This document shows positions 26,965 to 35,760 of a stretch of DNA of 64,000 nt, in pieces (within the stretch, counting starts at the first letter, position 1; every line of letters starts with the position of its first letter). Source of the DNA: Glycomyces artemisiae (GTDB taxonomy: Bacteria > Actinomycetota > Actinomycetes > Mycobacteriales > Micromonosporaceae); the NCBI RefSeq assembly GCF_003002955.1, contig NZ_PVTJ01000010.1:1-64000 (forward strand), given 5' to 3'. Made by a program: the position numbers and the translations under genes. The notes beneath the pieces were generated by a model. That model did not search any database. It saw only the letters and a list, made by a program, of their open reading frames with translations, and had not been told where the DNA came from.

Positions 26965-28344
26965 CTAGTTCCTTACGATGCGGAGGATGTCGTCGCGCAG
27001 CCGTTCCATCGAGGCCGTGTCGGGGCCTTCGGCGTTCAGCCGCAGCAGCGGTTCGGTGTTGGAGGGGCGCAGGTTGGCCCAGGAGCCGTCCGGGAACGAG
27101 ACGGTGAGGCCGTCGAGGCGGTCGGTCGCGACGCCCTCCTGGGCGTCGAAGTGCGCGGCGACCTCTTCGATCTTCGCGTGCGGGTCGTCCACTTTCGAGT
27201 TGATCTCGCCGGAGGCGGTGTAGCGCACGTAGTCCGCGGCCAGCTCGGCGAGCGTCTGGTCCGAGCCGCCGACGGCGGCGAGCACGTGCATGGCCGCGAG
27301 CATGCCGGTGTCGGCGAACCAGAAGTCCTTGAAGTAGTAGTGCCCGGAGTGCTCGCCGCCGAAGACGGCGTCCTCCTCGGCCATGACGGCCTTGATGTAG
27401 GAGTGGCCGACGCGGGTGCGCAGGGGGCGGCCGCCGTGCTCGGCGATGATCTCGGGGACGGCCTTGGAGGTGATGAGGTTGTGGCACACCGCGGAGCCGG
27501 GGTGCTTGGCGAGCTCGCGGGCGGCGATGAGCGCGGTGATCGCGGAGGGGGTGACGGGCTCGCCGTCGGCGTCCACGACGAAGCAGCGGTCGGCGTCGCC
27601 GTCGAAGGCGAGGCCGAGGTCGGCGCCGGCCTCCTTGACGCGGGCCTGGAGGTCCACGATGTTCTTCGGTTCGAGGGGGTTGGCCTCGTGGTTGGGGAAG
27701 GTCCCGTCGAGCTCGAAGTAGAGCGGATCGATGTCGAGGGGGAGCGCGGCGAGGAGCTGGTCGCCGAGGACGGCGGGGACGGTGTGGCCGCCCATCCCGT
27801 TGCCCGCGTCCACGACCACCTTGAGCGGGCGGATGCCGGAGAGGTCGACGAGGTCGCGCATGTACTGGGCGTAGGCGGCGAGGAAGTCCTCGCTGGTGGC
27901 CGTCCCGGGCTTCTCGGCCTCGGAGGCCGGCTCCCCGTCGAGGATGGCCTGGGCCTTGTCGCGGATGTCGGCCAGGCCGGTGTCGAGGCCGATGGGCCGC
28001 GCGGCGGGCAGGCACATCTTGAGGCCGTTGTACTCGGCGGGGTTGTGGCTGGCGGTGAACATCGCGCCCGCGACGTTCCGCAGCCCCGCGATGAAGTACA
28101 GCATGTCGGTGGAGCACAGCCCGGCGTCGATGACGTCGGCGCCGGCGCGGGCGGCGCCGCGCGCGAAGGCCTCGGCGAACCCGGGGCCCGAGTCGCGCAT
28201 GTCGTGGCCGACGGCCCAGGTCTTCTCGCCGGTGACGGCGACGGCGGCCGCGCCGATCGCCTCGAAGACAGCGGGCGTGAGCTGCGATCCGACGAGTCCG
28301 CGGACGTCGTAGGCCTTCACGAATTCACTGAGCTTGGGAGCCAC
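26965..28344 (-). CDS. manB: phosphomannomutase/phosphoglucomutase
   Basis: The 459-residue enzyme converts mannose-6-P to mannose-1-P. Family motifs are in order: TASHNPAEYNG with the phosphoserine near residue 100, the metal loop DGDADRCF near 245, the sugar loop GGEHSGHYYF near 328 and the phosphate loop RPSNTEPLLRLNAE near the C-terminus. I chose GTG 28344 over the open upstream frame because the protein then starts VAPKLSEFVKAYDVRG, the family N-terminus. Trm112, the SIS isomerase and manA follow. Confidence 0.94.
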   Translation of the reverse strand: MAPKLSEFVKAYDVRGLVGSQLTPAVFEAIGAAAVAVTGEKTWAVGHDMRDSGPGFAEAFARGAARAGADVIDAGLCSTDMLYFIAGLRNVAGAMFTASHNPAEYNGLKMCLPAARPIGLDTGLADIRDKAQAILDGEPASEAEKPGTATSEDFLAAYAQYMRDLVDLSGIRPLKVVVDAGNGMGGHTVPAVLGDQLLAALPLDIDPLYFELDGTFPNHEANPLEPKNIVDLQARVKEAGADLGLAFDGDADRCFVVDADGEPVTPSAITALIAARELAKHPGSAVCHNLITSKAVPEIIAEHGGRPLRTRVGHSYIKAVMAEEDAVFGGEHSGHYYFKDFWFADTGMLAAMHVLAAVGGSDQTLAELAADYVRYTASGEINSKVDDPHAKIEEVAAHFDAQEGVATDRLDGLTVSFPDGSWANLRPSNTEPLLRLNAEGPDTASMERLRDDILRIVRN

Positions 28345-28395
28345 GGGCTGCTGCCGCCTTTCGGGTGTGCATGCGGGGCCGATCAGGGGAGGGAG

Positions 28396-28426
28396 CCTCC
28401 GCGGACCCGCCGCGCCGCTGCGGAGG
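28396..28426 (-). terminator. possible terminator after the DUF3499 gene
   Basis: CCTCCGC (28396-28402) pairs with GCGGAGG (28420-28426), with additional GC pairing possible in the 17-base loop. It lies 21-51 bases past the DUF3499 stop on the minus strand, just ahead of manB. No T-run. Confidence 0.4.
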
Positions 28427-28446
28427 GGCCGCCCCCGCACACGAGA

Positions 28447-28887
28447 CTAACCCTGCATGTCCTCGTCGCCGGACACCACCCGGAGGTGACGCCGGGCACC
28501 GAACTGCGGAGTCGCGGACCGGAAGCCCTGGCGCGGAGCCGGATCGGCCTCGGCGAGGCGGCGGCTCGCGAGCGTCGCGGCGTCGTCGGGCTCGCCCGGG
28601 TCCTCGTGGCGCTCGCCGACCGCGGCCTCGCGCACGGCGTTGGCCAGGGCGACCAGGTCGTCGTCGGTGGGCATGGGCACGGCGTAGTCGCCCTGGTGCC
28701 TGACGAGCTCCCAGCCGTGGGGCACGGTGAGGCGCCGGGCGTGCGCATCACACAGGTCGTAGCTGTGGGGCTCCCGCGCCGTCGAGAGCGGGCCGACCAC
28801 AGCCGTCGAATCCGAGTAGATATATGTCAAAGTGGCCACCGCAGGCTGGCGGCAGCCGTTCCGGGAGCAACGCCGATCCGACCTCAC
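28447..28887 (-). CDS. DUF3499 protein
   Basis: The 146-residue protein begins RRCSRNGCRQPAVATLTYIY and has a later CDAH, giving a four-ligand zinc-like N-terminal fold with PHSYDLCDAHA, then a disordered acidic/basic tail. This is the actinobacterial DUF3499 family, encoded next to manB and a peptidase-family gene as in mycobacteria (Rv3258c). The start is GTG. Function unknown; metal binding is inferred from Cys/His spacing. Confidence 0.88.
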   Translation of the reverse strand: MRSDRRCSRNGCRQPAVATLTYIYSDSTAVVGPLSTAREPHSYDLCDAHARRLTVPHGWELVRHQGDYAVPMPTDDDLVALANAVREAAVGERHEDPGEPDDAATLASRRLAEADPAPRQGFRSATPQFGARRHLRVVSGDEDMQG

Positions 28888-29008
28888 CCCACGAAACTAC
28901 CACTCGCGGTGTCGAAGTCGGTGTTGCTGACCAGTGGCCGCGGATCGATTCGCGGCGCGGGGTCTCTCGGGGGCCCGTTTCGTCCGACCCGGACGCTAAG
29001 GTGGCCCC

Positions 29009-29440
29009 ATGCGCAGAGATCGACACGGACGGGGGATGCGGGGCCCGCTGGCGCCCGGGGCCCTGCCGCTGCGGCGCACCCCGGTGGAGGAGTTCGACGC
29101 GCTGGTCATGGAGTCGGTGGTCGCGATCGAGCGGCGGCTCGCGGAGACGCTGGGCGGCAAGTTCACCGACCTGCGCCACATCGAGTTCGCGGTGGACGAG
29201 GTGCCGCCGGAGCCGCAGTCGTACGACGCCGACATCGTCGAGGACCGCGGCGTGCCGCTCTCGAAGCTCTACCCGTCGCAGCCCGGCACCGCGGCGGCCT
29301 CGCCGCGGATCGTCCTCTACCGCAGGCCGATCGAGCTGCGCGGCGAGAGCAAGGCCGACATGGAGTCGCTGGTGCGCTCGGTCCTGGTGGAGCAGCTCGC
29401 GTCCCTGCTGAACCTCCCGCCGGAGGACCTGGAGTTCTGA
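29009..29440 (+). CDS. metallopeptidase-family protein lacking the HExxH site
   Basis: The 143-residue protein matches the small zincin-like family that neighbours whiB in actinobacteria (Rv3259 position): EEFDALVMESVVAIERRLAE, FAVDEVPPEP, IVLYRRPIEL. Where family members elsewhere carry HExxHxxG, this sequence reads SVLVEQLASLLNLPPEDL, with neither His. It is therefore unlikely to be a zinc peptidase. From memory, the mycobacterial protein also has a degenerate motif. It diverges from DUF3499 and converges on whiB. Confidence 0.8.
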   Translation: MRRDRHGRGMRGPLAPGALPLRRTPVEEFDALVMESVVAIERRLAETLGGKFTDLRHIEFAVDEVPPEPQSYDADIVEDRGVPLSKLYPSQPGTAAASPRIVLYRRPIELRGESKADMESLVRSVLVEQLASLLNLPPEDLEF

Positions 29441-29560
29441 GCGGTGCTCGCGCCTTGTTCGAACGGGAATGTCGGACCTGCGGCATAGACTGAAAACAAG
29501 GGGTCCCCCGGACGGACAAATCGGGAATGTCCCGTTTCACGGTTCGCCGGGAACGGCGAA

Positions 29561-29586
29561 GGGACGGAATCGTTCGACTCCGTCCC
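29561..29586. terminator. terminator between the convergent peptidase-family and whiB genes
   Basis: GGGACGGA (29561-29568) pairs perfectly with TCCGTCCC (29579-29586) around a ten-base loop, 24 bases past the whiB stop on the minus strand. It could serve both transcripts. Confidence 0.6.
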
Positions 29587-29610
29587 CTCATCCGCTCGTC
29601 GGGATGTCCC

Positions 29611-30111
29611 TTACGCCGCCACCGGCACGCGGGGTTCGGGCGCGGGCTCCGTTGCCCGCGGTGCGGCCGGCTCGCCTCGGCGAGGTCCGACCAGTTCGTC
29701 CATCAGCGCCTCGCTGCGGCAGCCGCCCATCAGGACCGGCTCCGCGTGCGGAGCCTCGGCCGTGAAGGCGAACTCCGCGGCGAGCGCGGGGTTGATCATC
29801 GGGGTCGGCAGGCACACCACCACCGGCAGCCGCTCGTGGCGGCGCCGCGCCGCCTCCCGGGCCTGGCGTTTGATCTTGCGGCGCTCCCGCTCCGAGAGCC
29901 CGCCCCAGATGCCGAACCGCTCGTCGTGGTCGAGTGCGTACTGCAGACAGTTCTCTTTGACCTCGCACCGCGCGCAGATGCGTTTCGCATCCCGCGTGGA
30001 GCCCCCCTTTTCGGGGAAGAACGCCTCCGGGTCGGTCTGCGCGCACAGCGCGCGAACCTGCCACTCCGGAACGTTACCCAACAGGTCGGCCAAGTAGTCA
30101 CGGCCGTCCAT
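29611..30111 (-). CDS. WhiB-family iron-sulfur regulator with C-terminal extension
   Basis: The 166-residue protein has the four 4Fe-4S ligands Cys23, Cys46, Cys49 and Cys55 (LCAQTDPEAFFPEKG ... CARCEVKENC), the turn GIWGG at residues 67-71 and a basic helix RERRKIKRQAREAARRR. GAGGAGG nine bases before ATG 30111 fixes the start. Synteny places it as WhiB2/WhmD (Streptomyces WhiB), a septation and sporulation regulator working with MtrA-type circuits and WhiA. After the basic helix it carries about 75 extra residues rich in Pro, Ala and Glu that I do not recognise. Confidence 0.93.
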   Translation of the reverse strand: MDGRDYLADLLGNVPEWQVRALCAQTDPEAFFPEKGGSTRDAKRICARCEVKENCLQYALDHDERFGIWGGLSERERRKIKRQAREAARRRHERLPVVVCLPTPMINPALAAEFAFTAEAPHAEPVLMGGCRSEALMDELVGPRRGEPAAPRATEPAPEPRVPVAA

Positions 30112-30444
30112 ATACGTCCGCCTCCTCGTTCGCGCACCGGAAATTCGGTGCTCCCCCCTTGCAATCACTTGCACGGCACCGGAATGCGGACTTGAGGCGT
30201 GCACGCGTCCCCTCCCCTGAAACGCGTACGGCCCTGCGGCGGGCGCGCCGGTCGCCCGCTGGTGGTCAAGTCCTGCATTAAGTCCGATGCCCCGCGGGCG
30301 GCCTGAAGATGGGGCCGCGCCGCCTGACTCATCTCTATGGACGATGAGTGCTCATCGCTATTCGATAACGGTTCGATATCAGACGATAGCGCACAGTGAT
30401 CCGAACGATGGAAGGACCCCTCAGACTCACGCTTGCGGGGGACC
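30112..30444 (-). promoter_or_regulatory. whiB upstream region (333 bases, no gene)
   Basis: This gap precedes whiB on the minus strand and follows the membrane-protein stop. It holds the Shine-Dalgarno sequence at 30121-30127, an inverted repeat GCACCG/CGGTGC (30134-30139/30146-30151) just upstream, and a 16-base palindrome with 7-base arms CGATGAG/CTCATCG (30342-30357). The direct repeats TTCGATA (30361 and 30373) follow the latter. These are candidate operators or promoters; no clear -35/-10 pair was found. Confidence 0.45.
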
Positions 30445-30957
30445 TTACTTGACAGCCTCCGCAGTGGAGGTTCGCTCGCCTTTTCCGGCCTTCTGTGCGA
30501 ATGCGAGGCCGATGGCGGCCAGCACGAGCCACACGACGTCCAGCAGCAGCCGTTCGACCGCCGCGCGGGTGTCGATGAAGACCTGTCCTTCCTTCGCCAG
30601 TTGCCCGGCCTCGTCGAATCCGTACCGTGCCGCTGTCAACGCCAGCAGCACTCCGATAACGATGTAGGCGGCGTAGACGAGACGGGTCGACCGTGCGATC
30701 ACCCGTCCGGGTCTCGTCGGCGGCGCGACGAGCGCCGCCAGCAGCGGCAGCGCGACGGGCAGGATCGAGAAGAGCGTGCCGCGGGCCTCGTCGGTGAAGC
30801 CGATCCCGGCGGCGCGGCTCATGGTGTCGTCCCGCGGGTCGACCCCGGCGCCGAACAGCCACTGCGACAACGCGACGAGGATGACGACGACGGCGCAGGC
30901 GAGGAGGACGGCGGCGAGGGCGGTGCGCGTGCGCGGCGCGAGCTGCAAGGGCCCCAT
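30445..30957 (-). CDS. membrane protein co-translated with manC
   Basis: The 170-residue protein has four predicted transmembrane helices (about residues 10-32, 62-80, 95-115 and 140-158). Its ATG overlaps the manC stop by one base (TGATG), so translation is coupled. I recognise no domain. Co-production with the GDP-mannose pyrophosphorylase suggests a link with mannosylated envelope glycans, which is inference only. Confidence 0.72.
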   Translation of the reverse strand: MGPLQLAPRTRTALAAVLLACAVVVILVALSQWLFGAGVDPRDDTMSRAAGIGFTDEARGTLFSILPVALPLLAALVAPPTRPGRVIARSTRLVYAAYIVIGVLLALTAARYGFDEAGQLAKEGQVFIDTRAAVERLLLDVVWLVLAAIGLAFAQKAGKGERTSTAEAVK

Positions 30958-32045
30958 CAGACGAGGTCGTTCCGCTGCGACTGCTTCAACTCCTCCACGA
31001 GTCCCTTCACTTCCTGCGCGCGGTCCCTGGGGCACACCAGGAGCGCGTCCGGCGTGTCCACGATGATGAGGTCGTCGACGCCGACCGTGGCGACGAGGCG
31101 CCCCGAAGCCGGGACGACGACGTTCCGCTTCGACTCGGTCAGCAGCGCCCGGCCGGAGCCGCGCGGCTCCACGACGACGTTGCCGACCTTGTCGGCGGCC
31201 TTGAGGACCTGGCCGAGCGTGTTGTAGTCGCCCACGTCGTGCCAGTCGAAGTCGCCGGGGACGACGCCGACGCGACCGGCCGCCGCGGCGGGCTCCATGA
31301 CGGCGTAGTCGATCGAGATCTTCTCCAGCGTCGGCCACAGCTGCGAGAACAGGGCCTCGCGGCCGGTGGAGTCCCAGGCCTTCGCGAGGGTCCGCACGGC
31401 CTCGTGCAGGGCCGGGCGGTGGCGGGCCAGCTCGGCGAGGAACACGTCGACGCGCCACACGAACATCCCGGCGTTCCACAGGTAGTTCCCCGAGGAGACG
31501 TACTCGACCGCGGAGACCTGGTCGGGCTTCTCCACGAACGCTTCGAGCTGGTACCCGGGCCCGACGGGCGCGCCGATGCGCAGGTAGCCCATGCCGGTGT
31601 CCGGGCCCGTCGGGTTGATGCCGATGGTCATGAGCAGGCCGGTCCCGGCCAGCTCCATGGCCCGCTCGACCGTCTTGGCGAACGCCTCGCCGTCGGGCAC
31701 GAGATGGTCGGCGGCGAACGCGCCCATGACCGCGGTCGGCTCGCGCTCGGCGATGACGGCCGCGGCGAGGCTGATCGCGGCGGCCGAGTCCCTGGGGGAG
31801 GGCTCGACGAGGATGTTGTCCCCGGGCACGTCGGGGAGCTGGCGGGCCACGTCGACCGCGTGCGCGGCCCCGGTGACGACGTAGACGTGGTCGGGCCGCG
31901 ACAGCAGCCGCACCCGCTCCACGGTCGATTGGAGCAGCGACGAGTCCGTGCCGGTCAGCGGCAGCAGGAACTTGGGTCGTTGCGCGCGAGACAGGGGCCA
32001 GAGCCGGGTTCCGGAACCCCCTGCGGGGACCACCGCGTGAAGCAT
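30957..32045 (-). CDS. manC: mannose-1-phosphate guanylyltransferase
   Basis: The 362-residue protein makes GDP-mannose from mannose-1-P and GTP. The nucleotide signature PAGGSGTRLWPLSR and Lys of PKFLLPL are at residues 7-28; EKPD, NAGMFVW and WHDVGDYNTLG follow in order. No C-terminal isomerase domain is present, so this is the short monofunctional type, and PMI activity comes from manA. ATG 32045 is chosen because the motif spacing is standard; the frame stays open upstream. It supplies donors for mannolipids and protein mannosylation. Confidence 0.93.
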   Translation of the reverse strand: MLHAVVPAGGSGTRLWPLSRAQRPKFLLPLTGTDSSLLQSTVERVRLLSRPDHVYVVTGAAHAVDVARQLPDVPGDNILVEPSPRDSAAAISLAAAVIAEREPTAVMGAFAADHLVPDGEAFAKTVERAMELAGTGLLMTIGINPTGPDTGMGYLRIGAPVGPGYQLEAFVEKPDQVSAVEYVSSGNYLWNAGMFVWRVDVFLAELARHRPALHEAVRTLAKAWDSTGREALFSQLWPTLEKISIDYAVMEPAAAAGRVGVVPGDFDWHDVGDYNTLGQVLKAADKVGNVVVEPRGSGRALLTESKRNVVVPASGRLVATVGVDDLIIVDTPDALLVCPRDRAQEVKGLVEELKQSQRNDLV

Positions 32046-32231
32046 GCCAATAGTCTTGCACGCCCCTCCCACGTGCCCGTTCACCCCCGCGGCGCCCGCC
32101 GCGGGGTGACGCGGGCGTTGCGGCCGGGTGAAGGATCGGGCAACGTCCCCCGTCCACGGGCGGGGATATCGTTTGCCGGTGGTGCGGGCGCCGTGCAGAC
32201 TGGTCCCCGCACCGATCGCAGAGGAGCCCGC

Positions 32232-34307
32232 ATGCCCATCCGCTTCGACGAAGCCGCCCGCACCTGGCACCTGTCGGGGGCCGGCCTGTCCTACGTCGTC
32301 GGCCTCGGCGACGGACTGCCCCGCCAGCTGTACTGGGGGCCCGAGATCCCCGACGGGGCCGTCCCGTCCCTGGTGCGGGAGTGGCGCGAGGCCTACTCGT
32401 TCGACGACCGCCTCCACACCGGCGCCGAGCTCCTCGGCGAGCTCGGGCCGCAGTTCGCCACCCCGTCCCTCCAGCTGCGGCACCCGGACGGCGCCAAGGG
32501 CTTCGCGTGGAACTACCGCGACTTCTCGGTGGACGGCGACGCGCTGGCGATCAGCTTCACCGACCGCGACCTGGTCCTGACGCTGCACTACCGCCTGTGG
32601 GACACCGGGGTCCTCGACCGGTGGGCCGCGATCGAGGCGGGCGCGCCGGTCGAGGTCTCGCGCTTCGACTCCGCGGCCTGGACGCTCCCGCACTGGGGCG
32701 GCTACCGGCTCTCGCACCTCTCGGGCGAGTGGGCCGGCGAGTGGCAGCTGCGGCGCACCGAGCTGCCCGTCGGCGAGACCGTCCTCGGCTCGCGGCGCGG
32801 CAACACCAGCCACCAGGCCAACCCGTGGATCGCCCTCGACGACGGCACCGCCACCGAGACCGCGGGGACCGTGTACTCGGCGAACCTCGCGTGGTCGGGG
32901 TCCTGGCGGGTCCAGCTGCGCCGCTCCGCGCAGGGCCGCGTCTCGGTCACCGGCGGCGCCGGGCAGGAGGGGCTGCGCTGGACGCTGCGCGAGGGCGAGA
33001 CCTGGACGACCCCGGTGTACTCCGGGCTGCTCAGCACCGAGGGCTTCGGCGGGGCCTCGCGGGCCTGGCACGAGCACCTGCGCCGCCACGTGATGCCCAC
33101 GGCCGACGAGGACGCGCCGGTGCTGTTCAACTCCTGGGAGGCGGTGTTCTTCGAGGTCTCCGAGGAGAAGCAGCTGCCGCTGGTGGAGCTGGCCGCGCGC
33201 ATCGGCTGCGAGCAGTTCGTCGTCGACGACGGCTGGTTCGGGCGGCGCACCACCGACAACGCCGGGCTCGGCGACTGGTGGCACAACCCCGAGCGGTTCC
33301 CCGACGGCCTGACGCCGCTCGCCGACGCCGTCCACAAGGCGGGCATGCGGTTCGGCATCTGGGTCGAACCGGAGATGGTCAACGCGGACTCCGACCTGTA
33401 CCGCGCCCACCCGGACTGGGTCCTGCACCAGGAGGGCCGCGAGCGGACCGAGCTGCGGCAGCAGATGGTCCTCGACTACGGCCGCCCCGAGGTCGCCGAA
33501 TGGGCCTTCGGCTGGCTCGACAAGCTCTTGGGCGACAACCCGATCGACTACGTCAAGTGGGACCACAACCGGCCCCTCACCGAGGTCGGCCGCCCCGGCT
33601 CCGACGACCCCGACCGCGCCTACTTCGAGCACGTGCAGGCCGTCTACGCCCTCAAGGACCGCCTGCGCCGCGCCCACCCGGGCGTGCGCATCGAGGGCTG
33701 CGCCGGGGGCGCGGCCCGCGTCGACCCCGGCATCCTGCGCTACGTCGACCAGGTGTGGACCTCGGACAACACCGACGCCGGAGACCGCGTCAACATCCAG
33801 TACGGCTTCAGCCAGGCGTACCCGGCGCGGGCCATGGGCGCGTGGATCACCGACGAGCCCAGCGGCTTCAACCACCGCACCACCTCGCTGCGCTTCCGCT
33901 TCCAGGTCGCCAGCGCCGGGGTGCTCGCCGTCGGCGGCGACCTCTCGGAGTGGTCGGAGGCCGAGCTGGAAGAGGCCGCGGCGCACATCGCGCTCTACAA
34001 GCAGCTGCGGCCGGTCGTGCAGCACGGCGCGCAGTACCGGCTCGGCGACCCGGAGGCGGACGCGTTGACGGGCGTCCAGTACGTCCTCGGCGACCGGATC
34101 GCGGTGCTGGCGTTCAAGACCCCATGGCACTGCAACCGCCCGCTGGCGCCGCTGCGGCCCGCGGGGATTCCGTCCGATTCGCGGTGGGTCGACGAGGACA
34201 CGGGCGAGACCCATTGGGGCGCTGCGCTCAATGCGCTGGGGCTGCCGATGCGGTGGACCCCGGCGGACTGGGATTCCGCTATCATGAGACTGCGGAGAGT
34301 GCAATAG
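32232..34307 (+). CDS. GH36 alpha-galactosidase
   Basis: The 691-residue protein has an N-terminal beta-sandwich and a TIM barrel with the family motifs VDDGWFG, WVEPEMVN, YVKWDHNR carrying the nucleophile Asp, and SDNTDAGDR carrying the acid/base Asp. It hydrolyses alpha-1,6 galactosides such as melibiose or raffinose. There is no signal peptide, so it is cytoplasmic. GAGGAG precedes ATG 32232. No sugar transporter is adjacent; the gene is divergent from manC and alone. Confidence 0.95.
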   Translation: MPIRFDEAARTWHLSGAGLSYVVGLGDGLPRQLYWGPEIPDGAVPSLVREWREAYSFDDRLHTGAELLGELGPQFATPSLQLRHPDGAKGFAWNYRDFSVDGDALAISFTDRDLVLTLHYRLWDTGVLDRWAAIEAGAPVEVSRFDSAAWTLPHWGGYRLSHLSGEWAGEWQLRRTELPVGETVLGSRRGNTSHQANPWIALDDGTATETAGTVYSANLAWSGSWRVQLRRSAQGRVSVTGGAGQEGLRWTLREGETWTTPVYSGLLSTEGFGGASRAWHEHLRRHVMPTADEDAPVLFNSWEAVFFEVSEEKQLPLVELAARIGCEQFVVDDGWFGRRTTDNAGLGDWWHNPERFPDGLTPLADAVHKAGMRFGIWVEPEMVNADSDLYRAHPDWVLHQEGRERTELRQQMVLDYGRPEVAEWAFGWLDKLLGDNPIDYVKWDHNRPLTEVGRPGSDDPDRAYFEHVQAVYALKDRLRRAHPGVRIEGCAGGAARVDPGILRYVDQVWTSDNTDAGDRVNIQYGFSQAYPARAMGAWITDEPSGFNHRTTSLRFRFQVASAGVLAVGGDLSEWSEAELEEAAAHIALYKQLRPVVQHGAQYRLGDPEADALTGVQYVLGDRIAVLAFKTPWHCNRPLAPLRPAGIPSDSRWVDEDTGETHWGAALNALGLPMRWTPADWDSAIMRLRRVQ

Positions 34308-34488
34308 GCGATCCCGTTGCTGAATACACACAGGACGATCACGGACAGTGATCGCCCTGGTGTGCATGGTCGAAGTGAGTAGTATCTCTGGATTTACCCC
34401 GGTTCCCGAATCGACTCGACTTGCATCGACCCCATAGACTCACCGCAGTTCCGCCCAACTCAAGTACCTGAACAATTGGAGTTCCCTC

Positions 34489-34914
34489 GTGGCTTACCCG
34501 CCTGCCCCGGCGCCCGTCCCTCAGCCCGTCCCCGTGAAGCAGGGCAACGGTTTCGGCGTGACCGCCCTTGTGCTGGGCATCATCGGCCTGGTCTTCGCCG
34601 TCATCCCCGTCGTGAACGTCTTCACGGCCATCCCCCTCGGCATCCTCGCCATCATCTTCGGCATCGTCGCCTTGGTCGCCGCCGGCAAGCGCGGCGGCAA
34701 GGGCAAGGGCACCGGCGGCACGGGCCTCGTGCTCGGCATCCTCGCCATCGGCGCCGCGATCGCCATGAACGTCCTGGTCTTCAACGCCGTCGGCGACGCC
34801 GCGGACGAGATCAAGGAGGACACCATCCAGGACTGCGTCGACTCGGGTGCGGGCACCCGCGAAGAGTGCGAGCAGATCTGGCAGGACGCCGAAGACTCCG
34901 TCTACGGCGAGTAG
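34489..34914 (+). CDS. DUF4190 small membrane protein
   Basis: The 141-residue protein has a Pro-rich N-terminus (APAPVPQPVPVKQG), then the DUF4190 double-helix unit GVTALVLGIIGLVFAVIPVVN and LGILAIIFGIVALVAAGKRG, and a third hydrophobic stretch LVLGILAIGAAIAMNVLVF, before a short acidic tail with two Cys. The start is GTG with TGGAG upstream. Such proteins are abundant and unassigned in actinomycetes. A terminator follows. Confidence 0.85.
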   Translation: MAYPPAPAPVPQPVPVKQGNGFGVTALVLGIIGLVFAVIPVVNVFTAIPLGILAIIFGIVALVAAGKRGGKGKGTGGTGLVLGILAIGAAIAMNVLVFNAVGDAADEIKEDTIQDCVDSGAGTREECEQIWQDAEDSVYGE

Positions 34915-34929
34915 TCCCGCTGAACGCCC

Positions 34930-34961
34930 AAGGGCCGCAACGCGAATGCGTTGCGGCCCTT
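34930..34961. terminator. bidirectional terminator between DUF4190 and nucS genes
   Basis: AAGGGCCGCAACGC (34930-34943) pairs perfectly with 34948-34961 around GAAT. It lies between convergent genes and is flanked by T-containing sequence on the right. Confidence 0.88.
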
Positions 34962-34971
34962 GCTGCTTCGT

Positions 34972-35637
34972 CTAGAACAGCCGGGGCTGGCTCTCGTCCA
35001 CGGCCCCCCGCAGATCGTCGTAGTCGAGGACGACGCAGCGGATCCCGCGGTCCTCGGCGAGCACCCGCGCCTGCGGTTTGATGGCCTGGGCGGCGAAGAC
35101 GCCGTCGACGGGGGCCAGCAGCGGGTCGCGGTTGAGCAGCTCCAGGTACCTCGTCAACTGCTCGACGCCGTCGATCTCCCCGCGCCGCTTGATCTCCACG
35201 GCCACGTGCTTCCCGTCCGCGTTGCGGCACATGAGGTCCACGGGCCCGATCGCGGTCGGGTACTCCCGCCGCACCAGGCTCCACCCCTTCCCCAGCGGCG
35301 CCGTGTCGGCCGCCAGCAGCTCCTGAAGGTGCGCCTCGACCCCGTCCTTCTGCAACCCCGGGTCCACCCCCAGCTCATGACTGGAGTCGTGCAGCACTTC
35401 CTCGATCGTGATCTTCAGCTGGTCCCCGGTCTTCTTCGAGGTGACCGTCCACTCCGTCGCCCCCTCGACCACCGCGCACGGCGGCGTCATCCAGTTCAAC
35501 GGCTTGTACGACCCCCCGTCCGCATGCACCAGCACACTTCCGTCAGCCTTCCAGATTATCAAACGGACAGCCATCGGCAAATGGGCAGAAAGCCGACCTG
35601 TGTAATCAACCTGGCACCGTGCCACCAACAAACGCAT
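34972..35637 (-). CDS. nucS: mismatch endonuclease NucS (EndoMS)
   Basis: The 221-residue protein cleaves mismatched DNA in the non-canonical mismatch repair of actinobacteria lacking MutS/MutL. The N-terminal dimer domain [20 protein letters not shown] is followed by the nuclease core: Asp134 (PVDLM), Glu148 and Lys150 (VEIKRR), then [13 protein letters not shown]. The frame is open upstream, but the ATG at 35637 matches family starts. A diverged fragment of the same gene's 5' end lies at 37925-38047. Confidence 0.95.
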   Translation of the reverse strand: MRLLVARCQVDYTGRLSAHLPMAVRLIIWKADGSVLVHADGGSYKPLNWMTPPCAVVEGATEWTVTSKKTGDQLKITIEEVLHDSSHELGVDPGLQKDGVEAHLQELLAADTAPLGKGWSLVRREYPTAIGPVDLMCRNADGKHVAVEIKRRGEIDGVEQLTRYLELLNRDPLLAPVDGVFAAQAIKPQARVLAEDRGIRCVVLDYDDLRGAVDESQPRLF

Positions 35638-35760
35638 GGCAAGCACCCTACCGCCGCCCTGGCACGCGGCCCATATGTGCTCATGCTCATGAGGCAGGGG
35701 ACGCGTCGTCTCGCATAGTGGCGGCACCGGCGTGGGATATCGCGTGCACAACGGCCGCGA

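Noticed and set aside
28365-28703. Small plus-strand frame antisense to DUF3499.
   Set aside because: No ribosome site or family; the opposite strand encodes a conserved DUF.
30957-34367. manC frame running 1136 codons back across the alpha-galactosidase gene.
   Set aside because: Only the last 362 codons match the guanylyltransferase; the rest is the antisense of GH36 with clear catalytic motifs.
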